Source of the DNA: Flavobacteriales bacterium
GTDB taxonomy: Bacteria > Bacteroidota > Bacteroidia > Flavobacteriales_D > Crocinitomicaceae
DNA: 64,000 bases
NCBI GenBank assembly: GCA_947462255.1
Contig: CANHOA010000002.1
Coordinates: forward strand, 105,536 to 169,535
Reading direction: 5' to 3'
Positions 28,005-37,776 of this stretch are shown piece after piece (position 1 is the first letter of the stretch; every line of letters starts with the position of its first letter). The notes beneath the pieces are model-generated. The model worked only from the letters and a program-made list of their open reading frames with translations, searched no databases and was not told where the DNA came from. The translations under genes and the position numbers were made by a program.

Positions 28005-28925
28005 TTATTTCACGATGATTTTCATGCCATCTTCAACAATTATTGTATTTGGGAAAATCGCTGTAGCTTCCGATAAATGAACCTCACATGTAGGATATCG
28101 CGATGAAAAATGGCCAATATATAATTTTTTAACACCAAGTTTCAAGGCAGCACTTGCCGCTTGTTCGGCGGTTGAATGATACGTTTTTTTTGCCCGATCC
28201 TTGTGCTCATTAGTAAAAGTGGCTTCGTGGTAGAGAACAGTGGCATCGAATACGTACAAAGAAAGTTCCTTAAAGGGTGCGGTATCAGAACAATACGCAT
28301 ATTTTAATGGCGGAAGGGAGGGAAGCGTAAAATCAGTATAATGAATGGTGGTACCATCGATTAAAGAAACATCTTTTGCTTGTTTTAGCAAGCGATAATG
28401 TTCCTGTTTAATACCTGCTTTTTTTATCGCTGCTAAATCTAATTTTAAGACCGAAGATTTTTCTTCAATTAAAAATCCAAAGGTTTGAATGCGATGCTTC
28501 AAAGGAAAAGCAAATACTTTTAAGTGAGTATCCTCCAAAATAAGTTCTTTTTCACTTGAAACTAAGGGTATGAATTTTAAATTGAAAGACATCTGTGACA
28601 TACCAGCTTCAAACTGAGCTGTCAAAATTGCTTCTAATGGAGCAGGTCCATAAATAACAATACCTTGATTTCTTCCTAAAAGATTCATGGTACTTAATAA
28701 ACCAATTAATCCAAAATAATGATCTCCATGAAGATGAGAAATAAAAATATGACTGATTTTTTGAAAATGAACGCCAAATTTTCGCATTTGGGTTTGAGTA
28801 CCCTCACCACAATCTATTAACAAATGACGATTATTGCAAACAATATATTGAGAACTTGGTGCCCTATGTGAAGTGGGTACCGCAGCACCACTGCCTAACA
28901 CAACAACTTGAAACGGACTACTCAA
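28005..28925 (-). CDS. rnz: Ribonuclease Z
   Basis: A 306-residue metallo-beta-lactamase-fold endonuclease that cuts tRNA precursors at the 3' side. The zinc motif is H64-L-H66-G-D68-H69, with the later histidines in HSTAEQ and IGHFSSRY. Because tRNA-Ala in this window lacks an encoded CCA, RNase Z processing is the expected route for it. The start overlaps the end of the STAS gene by eight bases, so translation is probably coupled. Confidence 0.94.
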   Translation of the reverse strand: MSSPFQVVVLGSGAAVPTSHRAPSSQYIVCNNRHLLIDCGEGTQTQMRKFGVHFQKISHIFISHLHGDHYFGLIGLLSTMNLLGRNQGIVIYGPAPLEAILTAQFEAGMSQMSFNLKFIPLVSSEKELILEDTHLKVFAFPLKHRIQTFGFLIEEKSSVLKLDLAAIKKAGIKQEHYRLLKQAKDVSLIDGTTIHYTDFTLPSLPPLKYAYCSDTAPFKELSLYVFDATVLYHEATFTNEHKDRAKKTYHSTAEQAASAALKLGVKKLYIGHFSSRYPTCEVHLSEATAIFPNTIIVEDGMKIIVK

Positions 28926-29256
28926 GGCTAGATAAAGCTTCTTCTTTTGTAGAACAAATAATTAACACTTTATCCAACTGAGCTATTTCAATCATTTTTA
29001 AGACCGAAGCTTGTAATCCAAATAAAACAAAAGAACCACTTGAATCTTTACAAAGTCGATTCGCAACCAAAATTGCACTCAAACCTGATGAATCGCAATA
29101 TTTTGTTTTTTCAAGGTTAAAAACAATTTTATTGCTTCCTGTTTTGTTGATATAGGTAAAAACCGTTTTAAGTTCTGGCGCATGGATTGAATCAAGTTTT
29201 TCAACGTTAGAAATAACCAAAACAGACTTGCCAATGTATTCAGTTGAGAAATTCAT
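28918..29256 (-). CDS. STAS-domain protein (anti-sigma factor antagonist-like)
   Basis: A 112-residue single STAS domain. The phosphorylation loop is C54-D-S-S57-G-L, in which S57 aligns with the serine phosphorylated in SpoIIAA-type antagonists. No partner kinase or phosphatase is adjacent. It lies between pyrB and rnz, with 31 bases to pyrB and an overlap with rnz. A TACATTTG -7 box at 29273-29280 could start an internal transcript. Its partner and role are unknown. Confidence 0.87.
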   Translation of the reverse strand: MNFSTEYIGKSVLVISNVEKLDSIHAPELKTVFTYINKTGSNKIVFNLEKTKYCDSSGLSAILVANRLCKDSSGSFVLFGLQASVLKMIEIAQLDKVLIICSTKEEALSSLE

Positions 29257-29287
29257 ACTAAATTGTTTTGCTCAAATGTAGAAAAAA

Positions 29288-30217
29288 TCAACGTTCAATC
29301 TTCGATGCGAGCAAATAAATTATTGCCATTCGTATGGCGACACCATTTTCAACCTGATTTAGTATGATACTTTGATCAGAATCTGCTACTTCGCTTGTGA
29401 TTTCAACCCCTCTGTTTATAGGCCCTGGGTGCATAACAATGATTCGTTTATCCAAAGAATCAAGTAATTGCTTATTTAAGCCAAACAACATAGAATATTC
29501 CCTCAGTGAAGGAAAGAAATTAATTTCTTGACGTTCCAACTGTATCCGGAGCATGTTTGCCACATCGCACCACGCTAGTGCCTCTTTAAGATTATGAGAA
29601 ACACTAACCCCTAAATCAGCAATGTGTTTGGGGATTAAAGTAGTCGGCCCACAAACCATTACCTCAGCACCTAATTTTTTTAAGCAATAAATATTCGATA
29701 GTGCGACACGGGAATGAAGAATATCGCCAACTATTACAACTTTTTTACCAGAAACATCTCCCAATTCTTCTCGGATTGAATAGGCATCTAAAAGTGCTTG
29801 CGTTGGGTGCTCGTGCGTTCCATCGCCAGCATTAATGACTTTCGCTGAAATTCGTTGTGATAAAAAATGGGCAGCACCGGGATTTGGATGGCGCATTACC
29901 ACCATATCCACTTTCATCGACAATATGTTATTAACCGTATCGATTAGGGTTTCCCCTTTTTTAACCGAACTACTCGAGGCACTAAAATTGACAATGTCAG
30001 CCGAAAGTCGCTTCTCAGCCAACTCAAAAGACAAACGAGTCCGAGTAGAATTCTCGAAGAATAAATTAGCAATAGTAATATCTCGAAGGGAAGGAACTTT
30101 CTTTATCGGACGATTGATAACATCTTTGAAGCTATCTGCCATCTTAAAGATCAACTGAATATCTTCATTCGTTAAATCACGAATACCCGTTAAATGATCA
30201 ACACTTAAATTATTCAT
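29288..30217 (-). CDS. pyrB: Aspartate carbamoyltransferase catalytic subunit
   Basis: A 309-residue ATCase catalytic chain, the first committed step of pyrimidine synthesis (carbamoyl phosphate plus aspartate). The phosphate-binding motif FENSTRTRLSFE is near residue 55, the HPTQALLDAY block near 140 and the HPGPINRG block near 265. No regulatory pyrI gene is next to it. Its start overlaps the end of pyrR by eight bases, making a tight pyrR-pyrB operon driven by a strong promoter upstream of pyrR. Confidence 0.96.
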   Translation of the reverse strand: MNNLSVDHLTGIRDLTNEDIQLIFKMADSFKDVINRPIKKVPSLRDITIANLFFENSTRTRLSFELAEKRLSADIVNFSASSSSVKKGETLIDTVNNILSMKVDMVVMRHPNPGAAHFLSQRISAKVINAGDGTHEHPTQALLDAYSIREELGDVSGKKVVIVGDILHSRVALSNIYCLKKLGAEVMVCGPTTLIPKHIADLGVSVSHNLKEALAWCDVANMLRIQLERQEINFFPSLREYSMLFGLNKQLLDSLDKRIIVMHPGPINRGVEITSEVADSDQSIILNQVENGVAIRMAIIYLLASKIER

Positions 30218-30758
30218 TTCCTTCTTTTGTAAATAATAATACTTGGTCTATTCCTTCTGTTTCTAACCAATCTACGGATACCCGCTCCATTTTTAATGTA
30301 TCCACTGACTTCCCGTGGTAATCTGCTTGAATGGGGAGGTCTCGACTAAACCGACGATCAATAAGAATAAGAAGCTCCACCTTAGCTGGTCGTCCAAAGG
30401 TTAATAATGCATCCAAACCCGCTCGTATTGTTCTTCCGGTATATAAGACATCGTCCACTAATACCACTTTTTTATTTTCAATACTAAAGTCTAGGTTTGT
30501 AACGCTAGGAAGTAATTGCTTTTCCGTTCTACGGAAATCATCACGAAAGAAAGTAATGTCCAGATTTCCACATTGAATAGAATGACCTAAAATAGATTCT
30601 AATTCGTTTTTAAGTCGCGCTACAACTTGAACGCCACGGGGCTGAAGACCAATAATTACAGAATTTTTGAAATCGTCATGGGACTCTATTAATTCATGAC
30701 AAAGGCGTTTGATGGTTAACTCGATCTGTTTTGCATTTAAAATAACCTGCTTTTCCAT
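30210..30758 (-). CDS. pyrR: PyrR-type uracil phosphoribosyltransferase/regulator
   Basis: A 182-residue PRTase-fold protein of the PyrR family. The PRPP loop reads VVLVDDVLYTGRTIRAG. PyrR has uracil phosphoribosyltransferase activity and, in Firmicutes, binds pyr leader RNA to cause attenuation. Here the start ATG is only five bases past the -7 box, so there is no leader for such attenuation on its own transcript. The ATG was preferred to a TTG one codon earlier. Its last codons overlap pyrB. Confidence 0.92.
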   Translation of the reverse strand: MEKQVILNAKQIELTIKRLCHELIESHDDFKNSVIIGLQPRGVQVVARLKNELESILGHSIQCGNLDITFFRDDFRRTEKQLLPSVTNLDFSIENKKVVLVDDVLYTGRTIRAGLDALLTFGRPAKVELLILIDRRFSRDLPIQADYHGKSVDTLKMERVSVDWLETEGIDQVLLFTKEGNE

Positions 30759-30763
30759 CAATG

Positions 30764-30793
30764 CAAAGATAAGGTTAATAATAACAATGTCAA
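30764..30793 (-). promoter_or_regulatory. Consensus Bacteroidota promoter of pyrR-pyrB
   Basis: On the minus strand a TTG (30793-30791) is followed after 19 bases by TATCTTTG (30771-30764), matching the TTG-N19-TAnnTTTG consensus exactly. Only CATTG separates it from the pyrR ATG, so transcription should begin at or within a few bases of the start codon. Confidence 0.75.
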
Positions 30794-30977
30794 AAATAAC
30801 TTTTGATTATGAGCCTTAAGGTATATTTCTTAGTTAAGATTGTACTTTATGAAGAAGACTTATGCTTAAGTTTTAGATGAACTGAACAACTTTTAAAGAG
30901 ATTCAATAAAGTTAATTGGAGATCTAAGGCAATTTCAATTACGATTGTATTTTGAAATTAATCACTTATTCGGAATG

Positions 30978-31457
30978 TTATTCGTTTAATAATAAACAAG
31001 CTGCATAAGCTTTTATCGCTTTTCCTTCACCAAAAGAATCAACTTGTTCATGCGTCGTTGCTTTAATAGAAACCGCATCAACATCAATTTTCAAGATGGA
31101 GGCAATGACCACCTGCATCTCTGATATAAACGGATTTAATTTAGGGTTTTCAAGCACAACAGTGCTATCAATATTGATAACACGGTAGTTTTTCTTTTCA
31201 ATTAGCGAAAGCACCTCTCGGAGCAATATTTTTGAATCAATTCCTTTATACTTGGGGTCCTTATCAGAAAAATGAAAGCCAATATCCCTCAAATTCGCAG
31301 CACCTAGCAGTGCATCGCAAATCGCATGAAGAAGAACATCTGCATCAGAATGACCTAGAGCGCCAGTTTCAGAAGGTATTTTTATACCGCCGATAAAGAG
31401 TGGAAGACCTGACTTGAGCTGATGCACATCAACTCCGTAACCAATGCGCAAATTCAT
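30978..31457 (-). CDS. ispF: 2-C-methyl-D-erythritol 2,4-cyclodiphosphate synthase
   Basis: A 159-residue enzyme of the MEP isoprenoid pathway, converting CDP-ME 2-phosphate to the cyclic diphosphate with release of CMP. The N-terminal zinc motif GYGVDVHQL (D, H) and the SDADVLLHAI block are present, as is the C-terminal TTHEQVDSFGEGKAI. It follows porV by only nine bases on the same strand, so it is probably co-transcribed with the secretion genes. The 219 bases downstream, before pyrR, hold only the pyrR promoter. Confidence 0.95.
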   Translation of the reverse strand: MNLRIGYGVDVHQLKSGLPLFIGGIKIPSETGALGHSDADVLLHAICDALLGAANLRDIGFHFSDKDPKYKGIDSKILLREVLSLIEKKNYRVINIDSTVVLENPKLNPFISEMQVVIASILKIDVDAVSIKATTHEQVDSFGEGKAIKAYAACLLLNE

Positions 31458-31466
31458 GCAGAAAAA

Positions 31467-32717
31467 TTAATTAGCATCCTTAGTTGCTGGTTTATCACCT
31501 AAATATAATCGAAGGGTAAAACGTAAGGTATTAGCTAAAGGACTTTGACGACCATTCAACGAAGCTAAATATGAAAAATCTATTCCAAACATATTGTATT
31601 TTAAACTAGCACCGATATTCATAAATTGTCTATTTCCTTTATTTTTATTTTCGTAAAAAACACCTCCCCGAATAGCAAAAGTATTGTTATACCACCATTC
31701 TATTCCTCCAGCTAAATTTATTTCAGCCATTTCCTCTTTAAACCTTGTTCCTTTAACAACTTCATATGTTCCGTCAGGGTTCATAATGTAAGCACCAGCA
31801 GCATCTGTCGCAACAACACCCGGTGCGTCATAAAATGATTGTAGCATTCCGTTAATAATACCTACATCATTTGATTTACCAGACATTAAATCTCCAGTAG
31901 AATTATAACTCGCTGGAGTAGGGACCAATAATTTCTGAATATCAAGAGAAAAAACTACATCATTGTAGGCATCGAATTTTGCTAAGAAAGAGTTGCCTAT
32001 TTTAAGGTTCATTGGAATAAAATCCCGTTGCGAAAGATCAGAATAGGCCACTTTATTTCCTATATTATTTAAGGTGGTAGCGAAGGTATAAACGCCTTTT
32101 GTTTTACCAAATTTTACTTTATCGTTATAATATGAAAACGATAAATCAGCGGCACCAACAACGCCAGGCTTTGTGTTAACGCCTGCTACTGTTAATCCTC
32201 CAGTTAAATTTGAATATGCAAACTTACCATTTACGCCAATACTAAGTTTATCAGACAACTTAAATGCATAAGCACCTGTAAGTTCAAATTCACTTGGTTT
32301 ATCCTGTCGGAGTTCATTACCTGAAGCATCGGTAAAGGTAATTTCACCCAGACTAAAATATCGTAAAGCACCACCAATTGCGTGTTGTTTATTGATTTTA
32401 TAGTAGCCAGACAAATAAGACAAATGAATATCATTGGTTAATTGTCTCAACCAAGGAGTATAAGAAAGGCTGATTTCTGATTTTTTTTCGGAGAAACTCA
32501 AAATAGATGTGTTCCAATAAACAGAACTTGAGCTAGGGCTCAAAGCAGTTCCTGCATCCCCCATTCCACCCGCTCTAGAATCAGGTGTGATTGCCATAAA
32601 AGGAAGTGCTGTAGTGATTGTATTTAGTTGTAAATCGTTTTGAGTAGCTCCACCATTGGGCTGTGAAAAACCTGTAAAACAAGTTAAAATTAAAGCGATA
32701 AAAAGTATAAATTTCAT
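31467..32717 (-). CDS. porV: Type IX secretion outer-membrane protein PorV
   Basis: A 416-residue outer-membrane beta-barrel with a signal peptide (1-18). The opening of the mature protein (TALPFMAITPDSRAGGMGDAGTA) and the barrel repeats of aromatic strands ending in RLYLGDK fit PorV/LptO. PorV shuttles cargo from the translocon to the PorU attachment complex. It sits just downstream of porU, as expected. The pair faces porP/sprF-gldJ across a divergent promoter region. Confidence 0.9.
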   Translation of the reverse strand: MKFILFIALILTCFTGFSQPNGGATQNDLQLNTITTALPFMAITPDSRAGGMGDAGTALSPSSSSVYWNTSILSFSEKKSEISLSYTPWLRQLTNDIHLSYLSGYYKINKQHAIGGALRYFSLGEITFTDASGNELRQDKPSEFELTGAYAFKLSDKLSIGVNGKFAYSNLTGGLTVAGVNTKPGVVGAADLSFSYYNDKVKFGKTKGVYTFATTLNNIGNKVAYSDLSQRDFIPMNLKIGNSFLAKFDAYNDVVFSLDIQKLLVPTPASYNSTGDLMSGKSNDVGIINGMLQSFYDAPGVVATDAAGAYIMNPDGTYEVVKGTRFKEEMAEINLAGGIEWWYNNTFAIRGGVFYENKNKGNRQFMNIGASLKYNMFGIDFSYLASLNGRQSPLANTLRFTLRLYLGDKPATKDAN

Positions 32718-32771
32718 TTGTCCGGAAAAATTTGGGTAAATATACGTAAAATGATGAATTTTATTGTGTAA

Positions 32772-35700
32772 TTATTTTAAGACAACCAATTTTTCAGTCT
32801 TTTGAGCCAAAACACCTTCAGACGTTTTTAAGGATAAGCGATAAACATAAACTCCGCGAGCCAATTGGTCACCATAATCATCTTTTCCATCCCATGAAAT
32901 ACCATCAGTCCTAAACCCTTGGGTTTGAACCTTTTCATTTATCGTTTTTACAACCTTTCCCGAAATAGTATACACCTGAATTTGAACATCTAACAAATCA
33001 CACGATTGATTATGCTCAAACATGAATTTTGTGCTGCTCGTAAATGGATTAGGATAATTATAAAGATTACTGATTACCCCATTCTCACTTGCCCTGACAA
33101 GAAAATTAACTTTTGTTAGGGAGGAGTTATTATTTACATCCCAAACTTTCAATGAAAGCGTATGAGGCCCATCTGCTAATTCCGGTAATTCATACCGAAT
33201 ACTTCCAGACTGATAGGTATCTAAATCTGAGGAATAATAGTCGTTTAAATTAATTGATGCCGACGAATTTTCATCAATAATTGCTATTAAGTCGTGTCCA
33301 ATTCCATTTCCAACAGTATTTATACCATTTTCATCAAAAATTTTAGCGTAAAGTACAGGTGTTGCATCCGTTATGCCTCCATCAATAAATTTATCATCAT
33401 TGAGAAAGAGATCTACTTCGGGACCTGTGTTGTCTAGAACTCCAATTGGATCAATCCCACCAATAATAAAGGAAGTATCGACCCCTGCAGCATCAATTGC
33501 GTCATTAAATGCATAATAACTTATTTTTCCACGACCATAATTAAGAGCTATATCCTTCGGCACGATAAACGTAAATGAGAATAAGCCATTGACAACAGAA
33601 GCCTTCCCTTTGTAGACAAGGTTTCGCTGTAATTCATAGTTAATTAAAGGCGACGTATCATCTTGTCCGAGTGTAGTAAAAACTTTTGTTTTATCGAAAA
33701 TTGAAGGTAGTACAAAGCCATTAAAATTATTCTGAACATTTCCCAAATAATCTTCCACGTGACCTTTAATTGTCACCTTTCCTAAGGCTTGGATCGTGTC
33801 GATAACAACAGCAGATTGAGCATTTAAGGAATCGGTTACTACCCTTAATCTCGGCAATGCAATTTTAAGCGCCGGATCGCCTATTAAATTAAAACTCCTT
33901 TTATTTTCATTACTTCCCGCTTGATTTTTTGTTAAGCGAGCAATTTCTCCAAAAGTTTTAGGCTCCATATTCGCATCTCGCTCAAAAACATTATTGTAGA
34001 ATGCTGTACCTGTTGCTGTATTAACTCCAAAAAAAACAGAACGAGTAGTTGTCATTAAGGCAATAGCGCCTCCAGTTGGATTTAAGGCGAGCCATTCCCC
34101 TGCAGAAATTCTATTGGGGTCATCAAATTTTGTAAATTCACAAGTAGCAGAAACAAATAAATGCAAGGCGTTAATATTGGACCAAGATTGGATTTGAGGG
34201 ATAGTCACCACGCGCTCTTCAGCTAGGCCAACTTCTCCACCGTGTCCAACATAATTGACTACTAAAGCTCCGCGCTGAACACGATCAGAAATTGCGGAAT
34301 ACACCTCCGGATAGCGCTGTCCACCAGCAGAAGTCTGCTGAGGATAAGCATCTAAGTATAATTTATCACAATTCATTTCACGGTGGTTAGATTTAATCAT
34401 ATCATATTGAGGTTCGGTATCATTATTAATGAAATATCCTCCTTCTTCATCATCCGCAATTTGAATAAATTTTAATCGCCAATCACCAAAAGTGCGATTG
34501 GTTATAGAATCTAAGCAACAATTATTATTACTTGAACTTAAAAATTGATTTGATCCATTTTTAAGATAATGTTCAATTTTATCAACTTGCTGCTTCGCTT
34601 GTGTAACATCACTTACCACCAAGCGACCCACTCCCACATCAAGTAGATCTGTTTGAGTAATAGCCTCATTATCTCCTAATATTCCAAAATAATCATCTGT
34701 TACAAGAGCTGAGATATGGTTTTCGCTAGATTCAACCTGATACGTTAGAATGTAATTATTATTATTCGGCATTCGATCTTTTGGATCGTAGGTTCCATCA
34801 CCAAATAACAAGAGATATTTTGGCGCCTTACTACCCGCTATTAATATAGATCTATCATAAAACATTTTCATAAACATCCGAATTCCGGTCGCATCTTTGG
34901 CTCCGGAACTAAATTCATTAAACACCTGTTCATCAGTTACAACATGTACTGTCAATCCTTCGTCTCTATGCAAATTCGCCAATCGATTGGCTTGCTCATA
35001 AAATAAAGGATCTGTTACAATTAAGTAATCTGCTTGAGGCAAACCATGCAGGTTTTGATAAGCAATTGCCCCAATTTTATCCGGCACATAAAATGCTGTA
35101 CCATTTGACGCTACAAATTCACTAAATCGCATGTTTTGTTTAAAAGCAAAGGTGCTAGATCCATTCGTAGTTCCAATAATTCGCTTAGGGATTTGCTTAT
35201 TAGTAACATCCCATATAAACGCTTGAGCAGGAAAATTTGATACTAGATATTCACCAATAATCAAAGAATCTGACAATGCTAAATTTCTAAAGCCGAATTG
35301 GGAGCTATAAAACACTAGACCTCGTTTCGCATTAACTAAGATACGGTCTAAATAAGTTAGGGTATTCGGACTATTTCTTGATATACTAATTTTAAAAGCC
35401 AAGGCAGAAGAAGGATTTGATAAGCTCATCGATTTCGACGATCGCACAAAATCATCAGAAGTATAGGGAAGAACATCATTAAATATTGAAATGCCGTTAC
35501 AAGAATATTGCTGAGAAGTGTTTGCAGCGCTCAAGGAGTTACTTGCTAGCGACGTCTTAAATTTTACTGGATAAGCGCTAGCAATATTTGGAATTGAAAA
35601 ATTAAACGTTTGTTCTAGCTCAAGATCAAATAATTCGCCATACCAACGTTGACCGCCACCAACCAAGGAAACTAAATCATTTTCATAAACATCCCGATAA

Positions 35701-36611
35701 TCATAATCAGTAATGGTAATCGCCGGAGGATCGGTAATTAATGTTGCATTTTCTATTCTCAATGGTGGAACTGAAGAATTCACATTGATAAAATAATAAG
35801 AAAAATCAGAATAGGTATTTCTTTTCTGATCAAATTCAACAGTGCCATTGGGATACCATCGATGTGGTCCTCCACCATAAAAAAGCACATAATCTTGATC
35901 ATTAAACACCCCGTCAGATTCGCCATTAATTTGAATAGCGATTTGAGCAAGGTCATCTGTTCGAGGTACAGAATTTAACTCTGGCAACATCCCTTCACCG
36001 TTCCCATATACATGAAGATGAGCAGGGTTTAGATTCGACACATCGATTCCAACGGAGCTAAGAAAATTCTTATCTAATTTATAGATGCCATCGCGGGGAA
36101 TTGCGATTTTATACCAAAAGCCTGAACCATCTTGAAGAACTGAATTCGGCGCAAAATCCTTTAGCTGAAACTGAGAAGAATTAGCAGGCTTAATTTTAAC
36201 CTCGAATTGTATAACACGATGCACAACATCATCAATTGTTACGTATGGAATACTATACATAACCATAAACGCTTCTTTTCCAGCTTTAGTAATTTTTAAT
36301 TCCAGCTGAACGTCATCCGTTACAGAAACAGAAAATCTTTTCAAAAAGGAAACTTCTGCAGCAGTGGCAGGAGAAGTATTATAGCTTAGTAATTCAACAG
36401 TATATCGATCATTTTTTAGGGCAATCGAATGAAAAAAAACAGGGTTAACATTATCTAAAGAATTTCCTTTAATTGATGGCACCAATAACGACTCATCCTT
36501 AAATTTTAATGGTGCTGGATCCAACCATGGCACATCAATAACAAAAACTTGAGCAGAAGCGAATGAAGACAGAAAAAGAAATAAGAGAATTGGAAATGTA
36601 AATGATTTCAT
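32772..36611 (-). CDS. porU: Type IX secretion C-terminal signal peptidase PorU
   Basis: A 1279-residue gingipain-fold (C25) cysteine protease that removes the C-terminal sorting domain of type IX cargo and may attach cargo to lipopolysaccharide. The catalytic dyad is visible as H790 in YVGHGGEVG and C824 in SATCEFTKF. The N-terminus is a signal peptide; beta-rich domains fill 30-500; the peptidase covers about 520-920; the last 90 residues (from YNYPNPF) form a sorting-type C-terminal domain. Start: the ATG giving MKSFTFPILL; a TTG four codons earlier falls inside the -7 box TAATTTTG and is rejected. Genes porV and ispF follow in the same operon. Confidence 0.95.
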   Translation of the reverse strand: MKSFTFPILLFLFLSSFASAQVFVIDVPWLDPAPLKFKDESLLVPSIKGNSLDNVNPVFFHSIALKNDRYTVELLSYNTSPATAAEVSFLKRFSVSVTDDVQLELKITKAGKEAFMVMYSIPYVTIDDVVHRVIQFEVKIKPANSSQFQLKDFAPNSVLQDGSGFWYKIAIPRDGIYKLDKNFLSSVGIDVSNLNPAHLHVYGNGEGMLPELNSVPRTDDLAQIAIQINGESDGVFNDQDYVLFYGGGPHRWYPNGTVEFDQKRNTYSDFSYYFINVNSSVPPLRIENATLITDPPAITITDYDYRDVYENDLVSLVGGGQRWYGELFDLELEQTFNFSIPNIASAYPVKFKTSLASNSLSAANTSQQYSCNGISIFNDVLPYTSDDFVRSSKSMSLSNPSSALAFKISISRNSPNTLTYLDRILVNAKRGLVFYSSQFGFRNLALSDSLIIGEYLVSNFPAQAFIWDVTNKQIPKRIIGTTNGSSTFAFKQNMRFSEFVASNGTAFYVPDKIGAIAYQNLHGLPQADYLIVTDPLFYEQANRLANLHRDEGLTVHVVTDEQVFNEFSSGAKDATGIRMFMKMFYDRSILIAGSKAPKYLLLFGDGTYDPKDRMPNNNNYILTYQVESSENHISALVTDDYFGILGDNEAITQTDLLDVGVGRLVVSDVTQAKQQVDKIEHYLKNGSNQFLSSSNNNCCLDSITNRTFGDWRLKFIQIADDEEGGYFINNDTEPQYDMIKSNHREMNCDKLYLDAYPQQTSAGGQRYPEVYSAISDRVQRGALVVNYVGHGGEVGLAEERVVTIPQIQSWSNINALHLFVSATCEFTKFDDPNRISAGEWLALNPTGGAIALMTTTRSVFFGVNTATGTAFYNNVFERDANMEPKTFGEIARLTKNQAGSNENKRSFNLIGDPALKIALPRLRVVTDSLNAQSAVVIDTIQALGKVTIKGHVEDYLGNVQNNFNGFVLPSIFDKTKVFTTLGQDDTSPLINYELQRNLVYKGKASVVNGLFSFTFIVPKDIALNYGRGKISYYAFNDAIDAAGVDTSFIIGGIDPIGVLDNTGPEVDLFLNDDKFIDGGITDATPVLYAKIFDENGINTVGNGIGHDLIAIIDENSSASINLNDYYSSDLDTYQSGSIRYELPELADGPHTLSLKVWDVNNNSSLTKVNFLVRASENGVISNLYNYPNPFTSSTKFMFEHNQSCDLLDVQIQVYTISGKVVKTINEKVQTQGFRTDGISWDGKDDYGDQLARGVYVYRLSLKTSEGVLAQKTEKLVVLK

Positions 36612-36620
36612 AAATAAAAA

Positions 36621-36628
36621 CAAAATTA
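36621..36628 (-). promoter_or_regulatory. -7 box (TAATTTTG) of porU
   Basis: On the minus strand TAATTTTG ends nine bases before the porU ATG. A TTTTTTG lies 15 bases upstream of it, a shorter spacing than consensus. It probably directs a very short leader. Confidence 0.5.
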
Positions 36629-36716
36629 ATAAGGAATGCGATTCAAAAAACGAAAGTGTATTTTATTTATTTGATTTTATTTACGATATTTGTAACCTAG
36701 TAAAACTAAACTCGTA

Positions 36717-37721
36717 TTGAACCTCGTGTTAAAAAGAAGTAAAAATGCTCGTCAAATAACCAATAAACTTGTTTTAGTGGTTTTTTGTCTATTGTTATCC
36801 CAGGATGTTTTGCATGCTCAAGACCCTACATTTACTCAGTTTTACTCTAATCCTTTATATTTAAATCCTGCACTTGCAGGTTCGACAGGTTGCCCAAGAA
36901 TTAATTTAAACTATAGAAATGAATGGCCGCAATTAACAGGTAATTATGTTACCTATTCTGCATCATTTGATACCTATTCAAAAGACATTAACGGCGGAGT
37001 TGGTTTGATGGCAACTTATGATCAGCAAGCTGAAGGAACTATTTCAACCACTATGTTAGGAGGTATTTATTCCTACAATTTGAAAATAAATAGAAAAACT
37101 TCCTTAATGTTTGGTGCAAGAGCAGCTTACTATCAAAAATTCTTAGATTGGAATAAACTAACATTTGGAGACATGATTGATCCAAGGAGAGGTTTTATTT
37201 ATCAAACGAATGATGTACCTCGTGGCGGTAAGCGTGGTTTTTTTGATGTTTCAGGTGGACTTGTAATATTCACTAAACAATTTTACGCAGGTTTGGCTGC
37301 GCACCACGCCAATCAGCCTGATGAATCAATGATATTAGGTCAATCTAAATTACCTGTTCGCTTAACTGCACACATGGGTGGAACAATTCCGATTGGAAGA
37401 CGTGGAAGATATTCTGATGGCACAAGTTTAAAGCCTGCGCTAATTTATCAATATCAAAATGGATTTCAAGAATTAAACATTGGTGCGTTTGTTAACTACA
37501 GCTCCTTAAATTTTGGCGTTTGGTATCGTAATAAAGATGCTTTTGTTTTTATTGTAGGTGCTAAAACTGATAAATTTAATATTGGATACAGTTATGACTT
37601 AACGGTCTCAAAGCTTGGTAATGGTTTAACAGGAGGTTCGCATGAAATTTCCATGCAAATTAATTTAAAATGTAAGAAAAAGGCAAAGAACTTTAGAAAA
37701 ATATCTTGCCCTTCATTTTAA
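36717..37721 (+). CDS. PorP/SprF-family type IX outer-membrane protein
   Basis: A 334-residue beta-barrel of the PorP/SprF family, in which members help secrete or anchor particular type IX substrates. The conserved start of the mature protein is QDPTFTQFYSNPLYLNPALAG, and the ending is a lysine-rich tail (KCKKKAKN). There is no in-frame ATG before the signal peptide; translation must begin at TTG (36717) or GTG (36726), a rare case in this window. It is placed between divergent porU and gldJ. Whether its specific partner cargo is the M4 protease cannot be told. Confidence 0.88.
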   Translation: MNLVLKRSKNARQITNKLVLVVFCLLLSQDVLHAQDPTFTQFYSNPLYLNPALAGSTGCPRINLNYRNEWPQLTGNYVTYSASFDTYSKDINGGVGLMATYDQQAEGTISTTMLGGIYSYNLKINRKTSLMFGARAAYYQKFLDWNKLTFGDMIDPRRGFIYQTNDVPRGGKRGFFDVSGGLVIFTKQFYAGLAAHHANQPDESMILGQSKLPVRLTAHMGGTIPIGRRGRYSDGTSLKPALIYQYQNGFQELNIGAFVNYSSLNFGVWYRNKDAFVFIVGAKTDKFNIGYSYDLTVSKLGNGLTGGSHEISMQINLKCKKKAKNFRKISCPSF

Positions 37722-37776
37722 AAATGTAACGAATTGAAAGAATTTAATTTTATTTTTGCTTAAATATAGATTACTT

